Positions 54,689 through 63,603 of a stretch of 64,000 nucleotides of DNA are shown piece by piece. Under the pieces are notes generated by a model. The model had not been told where the DNA came from. It did no database searches and was given only the letters and a program-made list of their open reading frames with translations. This stretch comes from Caulobacter radicis (lineage in GTDB: Bacteria > Pseudomonadota > Alphaproteobacteria > Caulobacterales > Caulobacteraceae). Every line of letters begins with the position of its first letter. Positions within the stretch are counted from its first letter, which is position 1. Both the position numbers and the translations under genes were made by a program. The stretch is from contig NZ_QDKO01000042.1 in the NCBI RefSeq assembly GCF_003094615.1, positions 83,814-147,813 on the forward strand, given 5' to 3'.

Positions 54689-55123
54689 CTACCGGACCGG
54701 CCGCACGCCGCCGCCTTCGCCCACCCCCACCAGAGCGACCTTCAAGTACCCCGATCGGCCGATGAGGCCCATGAGCCTCATCAGGTCGCCATAGGACACC
54801 GTCCGGTCCGCGCGGACCAGGATGCGAACCTTGGTGTCGTTCTTCGTCGCCCTGTCCAATGCGGTCGCCAGATCCTCCTCCGACACGCTGGCCTCTCCCA
54901 CCGAGATCGACAGGTCCTTTTGCAAGGTGACATAGACCGGCTCGGCCTGAGGCGCCGGCTCGGCGCCGGAACTGGAGGGAAGTTCTACGGGCACATCGAC
55001 AGTCGCCAACGGGGCGGCGACCATAAAGATGATCAACAGCACCAGCATCACGTCGATGAACGGCGTGACGTTGATGTCGCTGACATCGGCGAATTCGTCG
55101 TCTTCGTCGAGCTGAGCTCCCAT
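54689..55123 (-). CDS. exbD: ExbD biopolymer transport protein
   Basis: A 144-residue inner-membrane protein with one N-terminal helix (INVTPFIDVMLVLLIIFMVAAPL). Asp24 in that helix matches the essential proton-pathway Asp of ExbD. The C-terminal periplasmic domain includes ILVRADRTVSYGDLMRLMGLI. It forms the TonB motor with ExbB encoded just upstream (24-bp gap). It converges with the FecR gene. Confidence 0.93.
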   Translation of the reverse strand: MGAQLDEDDEFADVSDINVTPFIDVMLVLLIIFMVAAPLATVDVPVELPSSSGAEPAPQAEPVYVTLQKDLSISVGEASVSEEDLATALDRATKNDTKVRILVRADRTVSYGDLMRLMGLIGRSGYLKVALVGVGEGGGVRPVR

Positions 55124-55146
55124 GGCCTATGCTCCCAGGATCGCCG

Positions 55147-55935
55147 TCAAACCCTCCCCGGAAGACCGCCCCCCTCATGCGCGCCAGCGGCCAGCCGGGT
55201 GTCGAGCTCCAGGCTCAACAAGCAACTGGCCAGACCGCTGGCCTCGACGACCTGGCGCCGATAGCCGGCCAGGGCGCGGGCGAGGACATTGTAGAACAGC
55301 ACCGCCGGGATCGCGGCCGTCAGGCCCATCGCCGTGGCCAGGAGCGCCTCGGCGATGCCTGGGGCGACGACGGCGAGACTGGTGGTATGCGATTTGGCGA
55401 TGCCGATGAAGCTGTTCATGATCCCCCACACCGTGCCGGCCAAGCCTACGAACGGTCCCGTCGAGCCAATGATGGCCAGCATGCTGAGGCCCGCGGCCAT
55501 CGCCTGCACCGAACCGGAGGTCACGCTTAGCAGCCGCGTGGCGTAGCGCGATTTCAAGCTGTCCACCGCGCCGGGCGCACCAAGGTCGGGCGCGCGATCC
55601 ATTTCGCTGCGCGCCAATTCGATCATCATCACGACGCTGGGATGACGCACCTGATCGACCGCACCGAGCGTGACCGCCGCCTCCAGGATGTTCAGGTCCG
55701 CGTCGAGACGTTTTCGCGCCGAGGCGATCTGCGCCAGCTTGGCGATGAAGATGGTCCAGGCCGTCAAGGAGGCGGCGAGCAAGAGGATCATCACGATCTT
55801 CACCACCGGATCGGCCGCGGCGAACATGGCGGTGATGCTCAGGTCGCTGGGCGGAGCGCCGAGGACCGCAGCCGCGGCCGGCCATGGGGTCCAAGCCACG
55901 CACGGGCCGAGCCACCAGGTCCTGATCACCAACAT
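55147..55935 (-). CDS. exbB: ExbB/TolQ-family proton channel protein
   Basis: A 262-residue membrane protein with three helices in the MotA/TolQ/ExbB pattern; the conserved core is MLAIIGSTGPFVGLAGTVWGIMNSFIGIA followed by IAEALLATAMGLTAAIPAVLFYN. The start at 55935 (MLVIRTWWLGPC) is preferred; further upstream the frame is Arg-rich and not protein-like. With ExbD and TonB it gives cassette C its own energising motor. It follows receptor C by about 170 bp on the same strand. Confidence 0.9.
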   Translation of the reverse strand: MLVIRTWWLGPCVAWTPWPAAAAVLGAPPSDLSITAMFAAADPVVKIVMILLLAASLTAWTIFIAKLAQIASARKRLDADLNILEAAVTLGAVDQVRHPSVVMMIELARSEMDRAPDLGAPGAVDSLKSRYATRLLSVTSGSVQAMAAGLSMLAIIGSTGPFVGLAGTVWGIMNSFIGIAKSHTTSLAVVAPGIAEALLATAMGLTAAIPAVLFYNVLARALAGYRRQVVEASGLASCLLSLELDTRLAAGAHEGGGLPGRV

Positions 55936-56105
55936 CCTCGCGCCGCTGCGCCGGCGATCGTCGCACCTCACAGAGCCTCTCCACCCAAGCTGTCGCCCTC
56001 CGCGAACGGCCAGACCGCCCCGCCTGTGATCGCATCGCCCTTGACCGGCGCGCACCATCTTCGCGCCATGGGCATTCGCTCCGTGCGAGGACATGTTTCG
56101 AAGTC

Positions 56106-58685
56106 TCAATATCTTGCTCGCAATGAGATCAACAGGGCGCGTGGTTCGCCATAAAAGTTGGCTTGGGTCGTCTGGCCTGCGGTGACGTAGTAGCGTTTGT
56201 CAGCCAGGTTCGTCGTCAGCACGGAAACCTCCAGCTTTTCTGTGATCCGGTAGGCGACGCGCAGGTCGACAACGGCATGGCTCGCCTGTCGCGTCGTGAC
56301 AGGCTGCAGTAAGCCCGGACACGGGCCGAGATCGACGTGAACGACAGCGCAGACCAGTCCTCTAGCGCCGCGCGCGGATTCGAAACGCAGCCCCCCGCTC
56401 AGGTCCCATCCTCGCAGCTTCGCCTTTAGCGGGCTGAACGTCGCCCACAGTTTCGCCGAATGTTTCGGCTGTTGCGAGGAGAGAGGTCCCTCGCCCAGGG
56501 TGTCACGTCGGTACGCCGCCCCCAGAGCGTTGTCGTTGTACCCATAGCTGGCCTGAACCTGCCAGGCCGGGGCGATCTGGCCAGAAAACTCAAGATCCAC
56601 ACCACGGCTAGTGCGCGCGCCGTCGCCTATGTAGCAGCAGCCTGGGATCACGTCGTTGACCAGGCTTGGATCGGCGACGGCCACATGGATTTGGCGCGTG
56701 TCGTAGGCGGTCAGGGCGAAATTGGCCTTACCGTCCCATAGGGCGCCTTTGAACCCGGCTTCTAGGGTTCTGCCAGAACTGGGCTTGATCGCTTGCCCCG
56801 ATACGGCCCCATATTCGACGTTGCTTCCGAATATCTCAGCGTAGCTGACATGCAGGTTGAGATCATCGGCCAAGGCGTAGGTCAGGCTGACGCCGGGCGT
56901 AGGAACCGCGCGGTAGGCGCGCGCTATACGGACCACCGCCTCAGGGCCACCGGCCGGCGCGCTACGGCTGACGCTCCGGTAGGTGTAGGACGTCAACCTC
57001 GTCCCCGCAGCCAGGGTCAGCCGCTCGCGGATTGCGAACTCGGCCCTGACGAACATTGCGCGCTGAAAACGGCGGATCGAGGTTTCCACGACGGTTGGGC
57101 TGTCGAAGGCGGGGGCGCTGGCGCCAAGTTCGGCGGGCTCGAAGTCCGCGATCTCGAAAGTCTGCTGAAGCAGCTGGACCTTGCTCTGGCCCTTGGTGCG
57201 CGAGTCGCTGGCGTCCACCCCAAAGATGATCGTACCTTTGCGCCCAAAAGCGGAAACGTCCCCGAGGAGCGTGAGATCGGCGGTGTTCTGCGTGAGCGGC
57301 AGGTTGATTTGATACGCGGCGACCTGGACGCCGAGAGCCGGGGCCCCGGGAACCACGATCGTTTCCACGCTCGACATCAGCACTGGAGCGTTCTTGCGGA
57401 CATAGTCGTAGTTGGCCGCAAGTCGCCAGCCGCGGCCAAGGCGATGCTCGACCGCGCCGAATACTTCGCTTTGCATGAGGTCGCTGACGCTCCAGGCCGG
57501 AGCCAGGTTCAAGCCGCGCGGCAGGGCCAGGTCGGCCCCGTCAGACGCACGCGGAAGGCCATATCGGTTTTCGCCGTGACCGATCCGACGCACGTACGAG
57601 GCGCCTGCCCGAAACAGGGTGTCGCTATCGACATCGACCTCCGCCACGCCGTAGATCAGGGCGTTGGCGCGTCGAGCGGTCTCGTAGAAAAAGTCGCGCT
57701 TCTGATAGTCGGCCACCAGACGTGCGCGCGCACGGCCTTGTGCCGCCAGGGGGCCGGTCGCATCGACCTGGACATGGCGATTGGTCCAAGATCCCCATTC
57801 GGCAAGAGCGGAAAATTGCGGCTGATCGAGGGGCCGCTTTCGAACAAGATTGATGACGCCGCCAGGATCGTTTGCGCCCACCTGCAGGCCGTCTGAGCCT
57901 CGCAGCACCTGGACACTGTCATAGGCGGCCAGGTTGACGCCGCCGAACGGGTCGAAGTCGACGAGCTCGGGGTAGGAACCTGCCGCACCGCCGTCGATCT
58001 TGATGGCCTTGACATCGAAGCCGCGCGACTGAGCGCTAATGCGGCCCGCCGTACCCACCACCACGGTGACGCCCGGGATCGCCGACAGAGCCCCGGCCAG
58101 GTCGCTCACGCCTTGCTGGTCCAGCCGCTCACGTGTCAGCACGCTTACCGCTTGGGGAGCATCCCAGACTGCGGTTGGCTGCCCACGCGAGATCGTAGTG
58201 ACCCAGCGTGTCGCCAGGCTCTCGGTGCCCTCGGTGGCCGTGCGATCAGAGCTGCCGTTGTCGCCAGCGCCGGGACCGAAAGGCTCGGCCTCGAGGCGCC
58301 CCTCCACCTGCACCGCGCCGATCACGCGCACCGGCGCGGTGGCGCGTTCCAGGGTGATGGTCCCATTGCCCAGGTCGCGCCAGATGACGCCGGTGCCGTT
58401 CAGGAGCTGGGCAAGCGCCTCACCCTGCGTCATGCGGCCACGAACCGGCTTGGCGACGATCTCTCGACCGGTTCGCGCGTCCACCACGAGCTGGACGCCC
58501 GCTTGTTGTGAAAAGACGACTATCGCCCTATCCAGCGGCCCTGCGGCGATGTCGAAATCTTGCAGCGTCTGCGCCGAAAGGAAAGCAGACGGCTGGGCCG
58601 CCGCTTGAGCGGCCGCCGCCGAAGACAGGAGGCCAAGGGCGGCGCCCAACAGCCACCCTCTCGCGGGTGACCGCCTCATTGTCAT
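56106..58685 (-). CDS. TonB-dependent siderophore-type receptor with STN domain (cassette C)
   Basis: An 859-residue outer-membrane receptor. The start is 58685 or 58679, before the signal peptide (RRSPARGWLLGAALGLLSSAAAA). STN domain about 40-115 (FDIAAGPLDRAIVVFSQQAG); a linker; a plug containing AVSVLTRERLDQQGVSDLAGAL and IPGVTVVVGTAGR; barrel ending ISLRARY. The STN domain and the neighbouring FecI/FecR indicate transcriptional auto-control through surface signalling. It is less similar to receptors A and B than they are to each other. Downstream of the AraC gene and upstream of exbB/exbD. Confidence 0.93.
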   Translation of the reverse strand: MTMRRSPARGWLLGAALGLLSSAAAAQAAAQPSAFLSAQTLQDFDIAAGPLDRAIVVFSQQAGVQLVVDARTGREIVAKPVRGRMTQGEALAQLLNGTGVIWRDLGNGTITLERATAPVRVIGAVQVEGRLEAEPFGPGAGDNGSSDRTATEGTESLATRWVTTISRGQPTAVWDAPQAVSVLTRERLDQQGVSDLAGALSAIPGVTVVVGTAGRISAQSRGFDVKAIKIDGGAAGSYPELVDFDPFGGVNLAAYDSVQVLRGSDGLQVGANDPGGVINLVRKRPLDQPQFSALAEWGSWTNRHVQVDATGPLAAQGRARARLVADYQKRDFFYETARRANALIYGVAEVDVDSDTLFRAGASYVRRIGHGENRYGLPRASDGADLALPRGLNLAPAWSVSDLMQSEVFGAVEHRLGRGWRLAANYDYVRKNAPVLMSSVETIVVPGAPALGVQVAAYQINLPLTQNTADLTLLGDVSAFGRKGTIIFGVDASDSRTKGQSKVQLLQQTFEIADFEPAELGASAPAFDSPTVVETSIRRFQRAMFVRAEFAIRERLTLAAGTRLTSYTYRSVSRSAPAGGPEAVVRIARAYRAVPTPGVSLTYALADDLNLHVSYAEIFGSNVEYGAVSGQAIKPSSGRTLEAGFKGALWDGKANFALTAYDTRQIHVAVADPSLVNDVIPGCCYIGDGARTSRGVDLEFSGQIAPAWQVQASYGYNDNALGAAYRRDTLGEGPLSSQQPKHSAKLWATFSPLKAKLRGWDLSGGLRFESARGARGLVCAVVHVDLGPCPGLLQPVTTRQASHAVVDLRVAYRITEKLEVSVLTTNLADKRYYVTAGQTTQANFYGEPRALLISLRARY

Positions 58686-58811
58686 CGCCGGTCTGGAAGA
58701 CGCCATTTCCGTTCGTGTCTCACGCGCGTTCGCGACTGTGCAGCAGGCTTGTCATCTCGTCACGCCTTCTGCGCGTCAGCACGGAGCCAGCTGGGCAAGC
58801 AAGCGCGCCGG

Positions 58812-59708
58812 TCAGTGCAGGACCCGGGATCGGATGCGACGAAGTGACTTGGCCTGTACGCCGAACCGAGCGCGGAACAGCCGCGAGAAGTGCGACAGAC
58901 TGGAGAAGCCGACGCCATAGGCGATCTGGGAGACGCGCTCGTCGGTGCGCATGAGACGGTGCTGGGCGGTCACCAACCTAACCTCGGTCAAAAAAGCGCT
59001 GAAACTGGTGCCATAGGTCGCGCAGGTCTTGTAGATCGTGCGAACCGAGCACTTCAGGCTCTTGGCCGCGTCCGTCGCCGACAGCCCCGGCTGGTCGAGG
59101 TTGCGCGCGATAAATCCAAGGATCGCCCCCATGCGCCCCGAGGCGCGCAGCATTGCCTTGTCGGGATCCACGCAGGCCGCCAAGGCCGATCGCATAAGAT
59201 CGGCGATCATTTCCAGGCCACGCGCCGCTCCCGCGTCATCGCCGTCCTCCAGCTCGAAAACCGTCCGGGCGAGTTGGGCGATAATCTCTGCAGCGAAAAA
59301 ATCGCGGCCGACATACAGATCCGGGAGGATCAGGAAGCGGTCCAGAAACCGCTGCATGGCCCACCATGCCGGTAGTTCTACGACCATCAACTCAATCTCG
59401 TCGACCGCATCGAACGTCATTGGCAGCCAGGCGCAGCCCACGAAGATGTCGCCGGCGGACAAGGTGCGGCGGTGTCCCCACTGGCCGATGGTGAGGTTGC
59501 CCGCCCGCATGAAGACGAGATGGGTGTTGAAGGCGCCGGCCTCGCCGTTGCCGCCGCCGAGCGTACAGGTGAAAGGCCCGCACCGCAGCTGGTGGATCTT
59601 GGCGACATCGCGTTGCACCCCGACGGCGGACCACCCCTCGCCTTGGCTCTCCCCGCCAAGCGGCGCGGACATGAAGATGGACGTGATCAAGGCTGGGATC
59701 GCGGGCAT
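58812..59708 (-). CDS. AraC-family transcriptional regulator (cassette C)
   Basis: A 298-residue regulator paralogous to that at 8195-9088 over its full length. The start at 59708 is fixed by that alignment; the frame is open to 59861 over the neighbouring gene. The N-terminal cupin-like part has HQLRCGPFTCTLGGG (compare HEVACGPFEVALRGG) and VELPAWWAMQRFLD; the C-terminal double helix-turn-helix has LSATDAAKSLKCSVRTIYKTC and VSQIAYGVGFSSLSHFSRLF. It lies between the unknown protein gene and receptor C and likely controls the cassette. Confidence 0.92.
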   Translation of the reverse strand: MPAIPALITSIFMSAPLGGESQGEGWSAVGVQRDVAKIHQLRCGPFTCTLGGGNGEAGAFNTHLVFMRAGNLTIGQWGHRRTLSAGDIFVGCAWLPMTFDAVDEIELMVVELPAWWAMQRFLDRFLILPDLYVGRDFFAAEIIAQLARTVFELEDGDDAGAARGLEMIADLMRSALAACVDPDKAMLRASGRMGAILGFIARNLDQPGLSATDAAKSLKCSVRTIYKTCATYGTSFSAFLTEVRLVTAQHRLMRTDERVSQIAYGVGFSSLSHFSRLFRARFGVQAKSLRRIRSRVLH

Positions 59709-59757
59709 GGATCGCCTGATCGGCCGGGCGACAGGCCGGGCCGATCCTTGGCTCGCG

Positions 59758-60633
59758 TCACGCAGCGGCAAGAGACGCCGCCTTGGCCAGCTCGAGCAAC
59801 TGCGCCTGCATGGCCTCGCGCCAGGCGGCGACCTTGGCGTTGATCCGAACTCCGCGCGCATCGGAACGCGCCTTCAACGCCTTGCCCGCGGGATCCCCGT
59901 CCCACAGCCTGCCCATCTCGGCTTGGAAACGCTCGTAGGCCTCGGCATTCCCGGGCTTCAGGTCCGGCACGGCGGCCGCGGCCGCCTCGTGGTGAGTCCG
60001 CATGGCTGTGAAAAGGGCCTGGTTCTCTTCCTCGGTCATCGTGTCAGGACCGGCCGCCGCCGCATCCGTCATGACCTGGGAGCTCCAGACCAGCATGGCG
60101 TCCTGGGCCGCGCCTGGCGCCTCCTCCAGGTCCCAGGCCAGGGAAAGAACCAGGTCGACCGCGGCTTCCGGCGCCTGCTCGCAAGCCCGAGCTTTGGCCA
60201 AGGCGGCGCGCGCCGCACGCCAAGTCTTCTTGTCGACGCGGGCCGTCACCGAAGCGCGGACAAGGTCGATGATCGCCTCGCCGGCCGCGAGAACGGACCC
60301 CAACGGCAGACGCTGGGCGACACCATGGGCAGGGTCGGTCCAGGCCAGCAGCAGAAAGCGCCGCGCCAGGGCGCCTGTGTCGGCGCCAACAGGCAGACTT
60401 TCGAGAACAGACCCATAGAAGGGCAACGACGCGTCCGTCGCGCCAAAGCCGCCCAGGGCGGGCATGAGGCGCACGAAGGCCGGATGCAGTCCGTAGGTTT
60501 GGGAGATCGGCGACAAGTCGCCCTCGAAAGCGGCGTTGGTGAGCCAGCCCGAATAAACCGGACCCTTGGCGGCGATGTCGGCGATCAGGGCCTGCTTGGT
60601 GGCCTCGTCGCCATAGGCTGCAAAGCGCGTCAT
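59758..60633 (-). CDS. uncharacterised 291-residue protein, thioredoxin-linked family (cassette C)
   Basis: Paralogue of the proteins at 7293-8168 and 48205-49077, closest to the former (KQALIADIAAKGPVYSGWLT against KHALIADVADKGPVYTAWLT). It keeps GAD near residue 86, W.DP.HG near 101-107, KTWRAARAAL near 138 and SLAWD near 168, followed by APGAAQDAM. Soluble, helix-rich, no signal peptide. The start overlaps the thioredoxin stop (ATGA 60630-60633). Function unknown; identical length and fixed position argue for one conserved role. Confidence 0.85.
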   Translation of the reverse strand: MTRFAAYGDEATKQALIADIAAKGPVYSGWLTNAAFEGDLSPISQTYGLHPAFVRLMPALGGFGATDASLPFYGSVLESLPVGADTGALARRFLLLAWTDPAHGVAQRLPLGSVLAAGEAIIDLVRASVTARVDKKTWRAARAALAKARACEQAPEAAVDLVLSLAWDLEEAPGAAQDAMLVWSSQVMTDAAAAGPDTMTEEENQALFTAMRTHHEAAAAAVPDLKPGNAEAYERFQAEMGRLWDGDPAGKALKARSDARGVRINAKVAAWREAMQAQLLELAKAASLAAA

Positions 60634-60965
60634 TGGCCGCCCTCGGCGAACGGCTCCAGCACCGAGGCGAGCTTGCCACGCGAGACCAGCCCGCTGAAGC
60701 GTTCCACCGCTTCGCCATCCTTAATGACGATGAAGGTGGGCACGCCCTGCACGTTGTAGCGCTCGGCGATCGTCGGCTCCTGGTCGATATCGACCTTCAC
60801 GAAGGCGATCTCGCCCTCGAACTCCCGGGCGGCGTCCTCGAGCGCGGGGACCGAGGCCTTGCACGGGCCGCACCAGACCGCGTGGAAGTCGATCAGGACG
60901 GGGATGTTCGACGCGAGGACCTCGGCCTCGAACTCGGCGGTCGTGACGTCTTTCAACAGGGACAT
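60630..60965 (-). CDS. thioredoxin (cassette C)
   Basis: A 111-residue cytoplasmic thioredoxin with WCGPCKAS and GVPTF. It resembles the cassette A thioredoxin in length and text (VFVDFHATWCGPC / VLIDFHAVWCGPC). A GAAAGGA ribosome site precedes the start, 18 bp after the ABC transporter stop. Overlaps the unknown protein gene. Confidence 0.95.
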   Translation of the reverse strand: MSLLKDVTTAEFEAEVLASNIPVLIDFHAVWCGPCKASVPALEDAAREFEGEIAFVKVDIDQEPTIAERYNVQGVPTFIVIKDGEAVERFSGLVSRGKLASVLEPFAEGGQ

Positions 60966-60983
60966 CTTGGTCCTTTTCCTTTC

Positions 60984-62780
60984 TCAAGCGCCGGCGAGGC
61001 CGTCGGCGGGATCGAGCTTGATGCGGCGTGTGCGGCCGTCTTCGAGCCGGATGGCGGTGTCGTGGAAGCGGGCCACGGTGGGGCGGTGGGCCACCGAGAT
61101 CAGGGCCGCGCCGGGCAGGTGTTCGGCCAGCAGGCCGTAGAGGCTGGCCTCGAGCTCCGGGTCGAGCGCGCTGGTGGCCTCGTCGACGAACAGGAAGTCG
61201 GGTGCGGCCAGGATGGCGCGGGCCGCGGCGATGCGCTGCTGTTCGCCAGGCGAAAGGGTGCGTGACCACGGCGCGAACTCGTGCAGGCGATCGGTCAGGC
61301 GCTCCAGGCCAAGCTGTCCCAGCAGATCGATGTAGGCCGCGTCAGCATGGGCGTCGGGCGGGTCGGGATAGGCCATGAGGCCCGCCAGGGTGCCGTCGGG
61401 CATGTAGGGCCGCTGGGGCAGGAAGGCGATCTTGGCGTCCTTAGGCAGGCGCACCTGGCCGCCCCCGAACGGCCACAGGCCGGCGATGGCCCGAAGAAGC
61501 GTGCTCTTGCCCGCCCCCGAGCGCCCCTGGATCAGCAGGCGGTCGCCCTTGGCGATGGTCAGGTCGCCCACCTCGTTCATCAGGTGGCCGTCGGGGAATG
61601 CGATGCGCAAGCCCTGCGTGCGCACGTCCACCCGCGCCTCCTGCGCAACATCCAGCTCCGACCGATTCTCCTGGTTCAGGCGCTCGTGGAAAACCCGAAG
61701 GCGCGCCACGGCCGATCGCAGCAGCGCCAGTTCGGCATAGTTGGCCATCAAGATGCCCGCGCCGACATAGGTGCCCGAGAGCGACGCGGCCACAAGGGTG
61801 ACGTCTCCGATCTTCATCGTCCCATTGAGGATGAAAGGTGCGCAGAGCAGGGTCGGCGCGATCAGCAATAGGGACGTCGGCACCCCTGTGACCACCCCGA
61901 TGGCCAGCCGGGCGTTGGTGTAGGCGCGCCAGTTGCGGCGAATGATGTCGAAGGTCTCGGCCAGGCGGGTCCGCTCGATCCCCGCCGCGCGGGTAAAGGC
62001 AACGGTTTCACCATTGAGACGGATGGCCGCCAACTGCTGGCGGTAACGCGCCTCGAGGGTCTGCCGATCGATTTCCGCTCGGGTCAACCTGACCCCGACC
62101 CAATGGGTCAAGAAGGTCATGCTGATCGCCAGACCGAAGGCGACATAGACCAGGTAGCCATGGATCGGCTGATGGATCCCCAGCGCCGGAATGGTCAGCG
62201 GCGGCGAGACCTTCCACAACTGACCCGTGTAGATGAAGACGGTGAACAAGCCCATGATCACTTCGGGCCCGCGCATCATGGTGCGGTCGATCGTCTGGAA
62301 GACGTCTTCCTGGATGCGCTGCTCGGGATAGTCCGCGCCGCCGCGCTGCTCCAGGTGCAGGAAGCGGTTCTCGCCGATCCAGCGATCGAGCATGCCGCCG
62401 GTGATCACGCGCCGAAAGCGCATGCGCAGGGCATATTGGACGAACACCGTCACAATCCCGAGCCCGGCAATCGTCAGTATAAGTCCCATGATGATCGACA
62501 TCGGCCCCGGGATCGCCGCGCCCGTCTTGGCCGCCAAGGCGTTAGCGATGACGGCCAGATTCCTCTGAACCTGGAGTTGGCTGACGACGATCACCGCTCC
62601 GGCGGCAAGTTGAAGCAGCAGCAGGAGCGGTCCCACGACCGGATCGACCTTCAGGTAGCGGCTCAGCATCCAGCCAAGGTGCGCAATGTCGCGCCCGAGC
62701 GTGCTGGACGCGCGCCCGTTGTTCGACGCTTCACGCTCCATTGAACCAAGGGGCTCTTGGGACGGGGTTGGGTTTCGCAT
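60984..62780 (-). CDS. SbmA/BacA/YddA-like ABC transporter, fused permease-ATPase (cassette C)
   Basis: A 598-residue paralogue of the transporter at 5156-6946. The start at 62780 gives the same N-terminal length as that protein. The membrane domain has RWIGENRFLHLE and DYPEQRIQEDVFQ; the ATPase has Walker A GRSGAGKST, signature LSPGEQQR and Walker B FLFVDEATSALD. First gene of cassette C; thioredoxin follows after 18 bp. Its last 130 codons are almost identical in DNA to a second copy at the right window edge. Confidence 0.92.
   Translation of the reverse strand: MRNPTPSQEPLGSMEREASNNGRASSTLGRDIAHLGWMLSRYLKVDPVVGPLLLLLQLAAGAVIVVSQLQVQRNLAVIANALAAKTGAAIPGPMSIIMGLILTIAGLGIVTVFVQYALRMRFRRVITGGMLDRWIGENRFLHLEQRGGADYPEQRIQEDVFQTIDRTMMRGPEVIMGLFTVFIYTGQLWKVSPPLTIPALGIHQPIHGYLVYVAFGLAISMTFLTHWVGVRLTRAEIDRQTLEARYRQQLAAIRLNGETVAFTRAAGIERTRLAETFDIIRRNWRAYTNARLAIGVVTGVPTSLLLIAPTLLCAPFILNGTMKIGDVTLVAASLSGTYVGAGILMANYAELALLRSAVARLRVFHERLNQENRSELDVAQEARVDVRTQGLRIAFPDGHLMNEVGDLTIAKGDRLLIQGRSGAGKSTLLRAIAGLWPFGGGQVRLPKDAKIAFLPQRPYMPDGTLAGLMAYPDPPDAHADAAYIDLLGQLGLERLTDRLHEFAPWSRTLSPGEQQRIAAARAILAAPDFLFVDEATSALDPELEASLYGLLAEHLPGAALISVAHRPTVARFHDTAIRLEDGRTRRIKLDPADGLAGA
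61011..61392. repeat. 382-bp direct repeat, copy 1 (inside ABC transporter C)
   Basis: Matches 63619-64000 with three mismatches counted by eye (near 61017, 61029 and 61080). It covers the 3' end of the ATPase domain. Divergence begins abruptly at the last few codons. The repeat may extend beyond the right window edge on the other copy. Confidence 0.95.
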
Positions 62781-63094
62781 CGGAGCGAGCGCCTCGCATC
62801 TGGCCGGTGAGCGCGGGGAGCCCTGCGCCGGAGGCGCCTCAAGGCCACCCCCCTGGAAAAGAAAACGGGCGGCGGCGGCCGCCACCGCAACGGCGGCCGC
62901 GATTTTTGTGCGCACGGCCGCCAGATCGATCGCTTGGGCGCACTGGCGCCCCCGTGCTCAGCTTCGGCGCCGGACCGGCCCAAGGCAGCTCTTCGACCGC
63001 TGGGGCGCGAGACGCACCGCCTCGGCGGCCTTCAACGCTTCAGGGATCCGGCGCCGCCCCTAGATCGACCTTGTCGGCCGCGGTCGGCGCAGCG
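62781..63094. other. intergenic region upstream of cassette C
   Basis: About 310 bp between the Lrp-type regulator stop and the ABC transporter start. Presumed promoter of cassette C; no clear motif or hairpin recognised. Confidence 0.35.
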
Positions 63095-63562
63095 CTAGAC
63101 CGCATGGATCGGAAGCGATGTCGTGAACTTGATCTGCTCCATGGCGAAACTCGACGAGACGTCGGTCAGCGGCGCCGTGGAGATCAGACGCTTGTAGAAG
63201 CGGTCGTAGGCGGCAATGTCCTTGACGACGACCTTGAGGAGATAGTCAGTCTCGCCGCTCAGCCGATAAAACTCGACGACCTCGGGCAAGCTTGCCGCGC
63301 CCTTGCCGAAGGCCTCCAGCCACGCATCGTCGTGCCGGCCCGTCTTGACCGACACGAAGACGACCAGCGACAAGTCGAGCGCATCTCGATCGACCAGCGC
63401 CACCCTACGGGTGATCACCCGACTGTCTTGGAGACGCTTTAGCCGCTTCCAGCACGGCGTCTGCGAAAGCCCCACGCGCTGGGCGAGTTCGGCGATGGGC
63501 ACGGTGCAGTCTTCCTGCATGATCGCGAGGATCCGGCGGTCGATGGTGTCGAGTTCGATCAT
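63095..63562 (-). CDS. Lrp/AsnC-family transcriptional regulator
   Basis: A 155-residue regulator of standard length. The N-terminal helix-turn-helix (about 2-60) has DTIDRRILAIMQEDCTVPIAELAQRVGLSQTPCWKRL; the C-terminal ligand domain (about 65-150) has SLVVFVSVKTGRHD and ETDYLLKVVVKDIAAYDRF. Members respond to amino acids. It lies between two copies of the ABC transporter gene, 41 bp after the stop of one and about 310 bp before the other, so it may control cassette C. Confidence 0.93.
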   Translation of the reverse strand: MIELDTIDRRILAIMQEDCTVPIAELAQRVGLSQTPCWKRLKRLQDSRVITRRVALVDRDALDLSLVVFVSVKTGRHDDAWLEAFGKGAASLPEVVEFYRLSGETDYLLKVVVKDIAAYDRFYKRLISTAPLTDVSSSFAMEQIKFTTSLPIHAV

Positions 63563-63603
63563 TCAGCGGCTGGCTTTGCGGGCGGTAGGTTTCTCTGGCT
63601 CGA

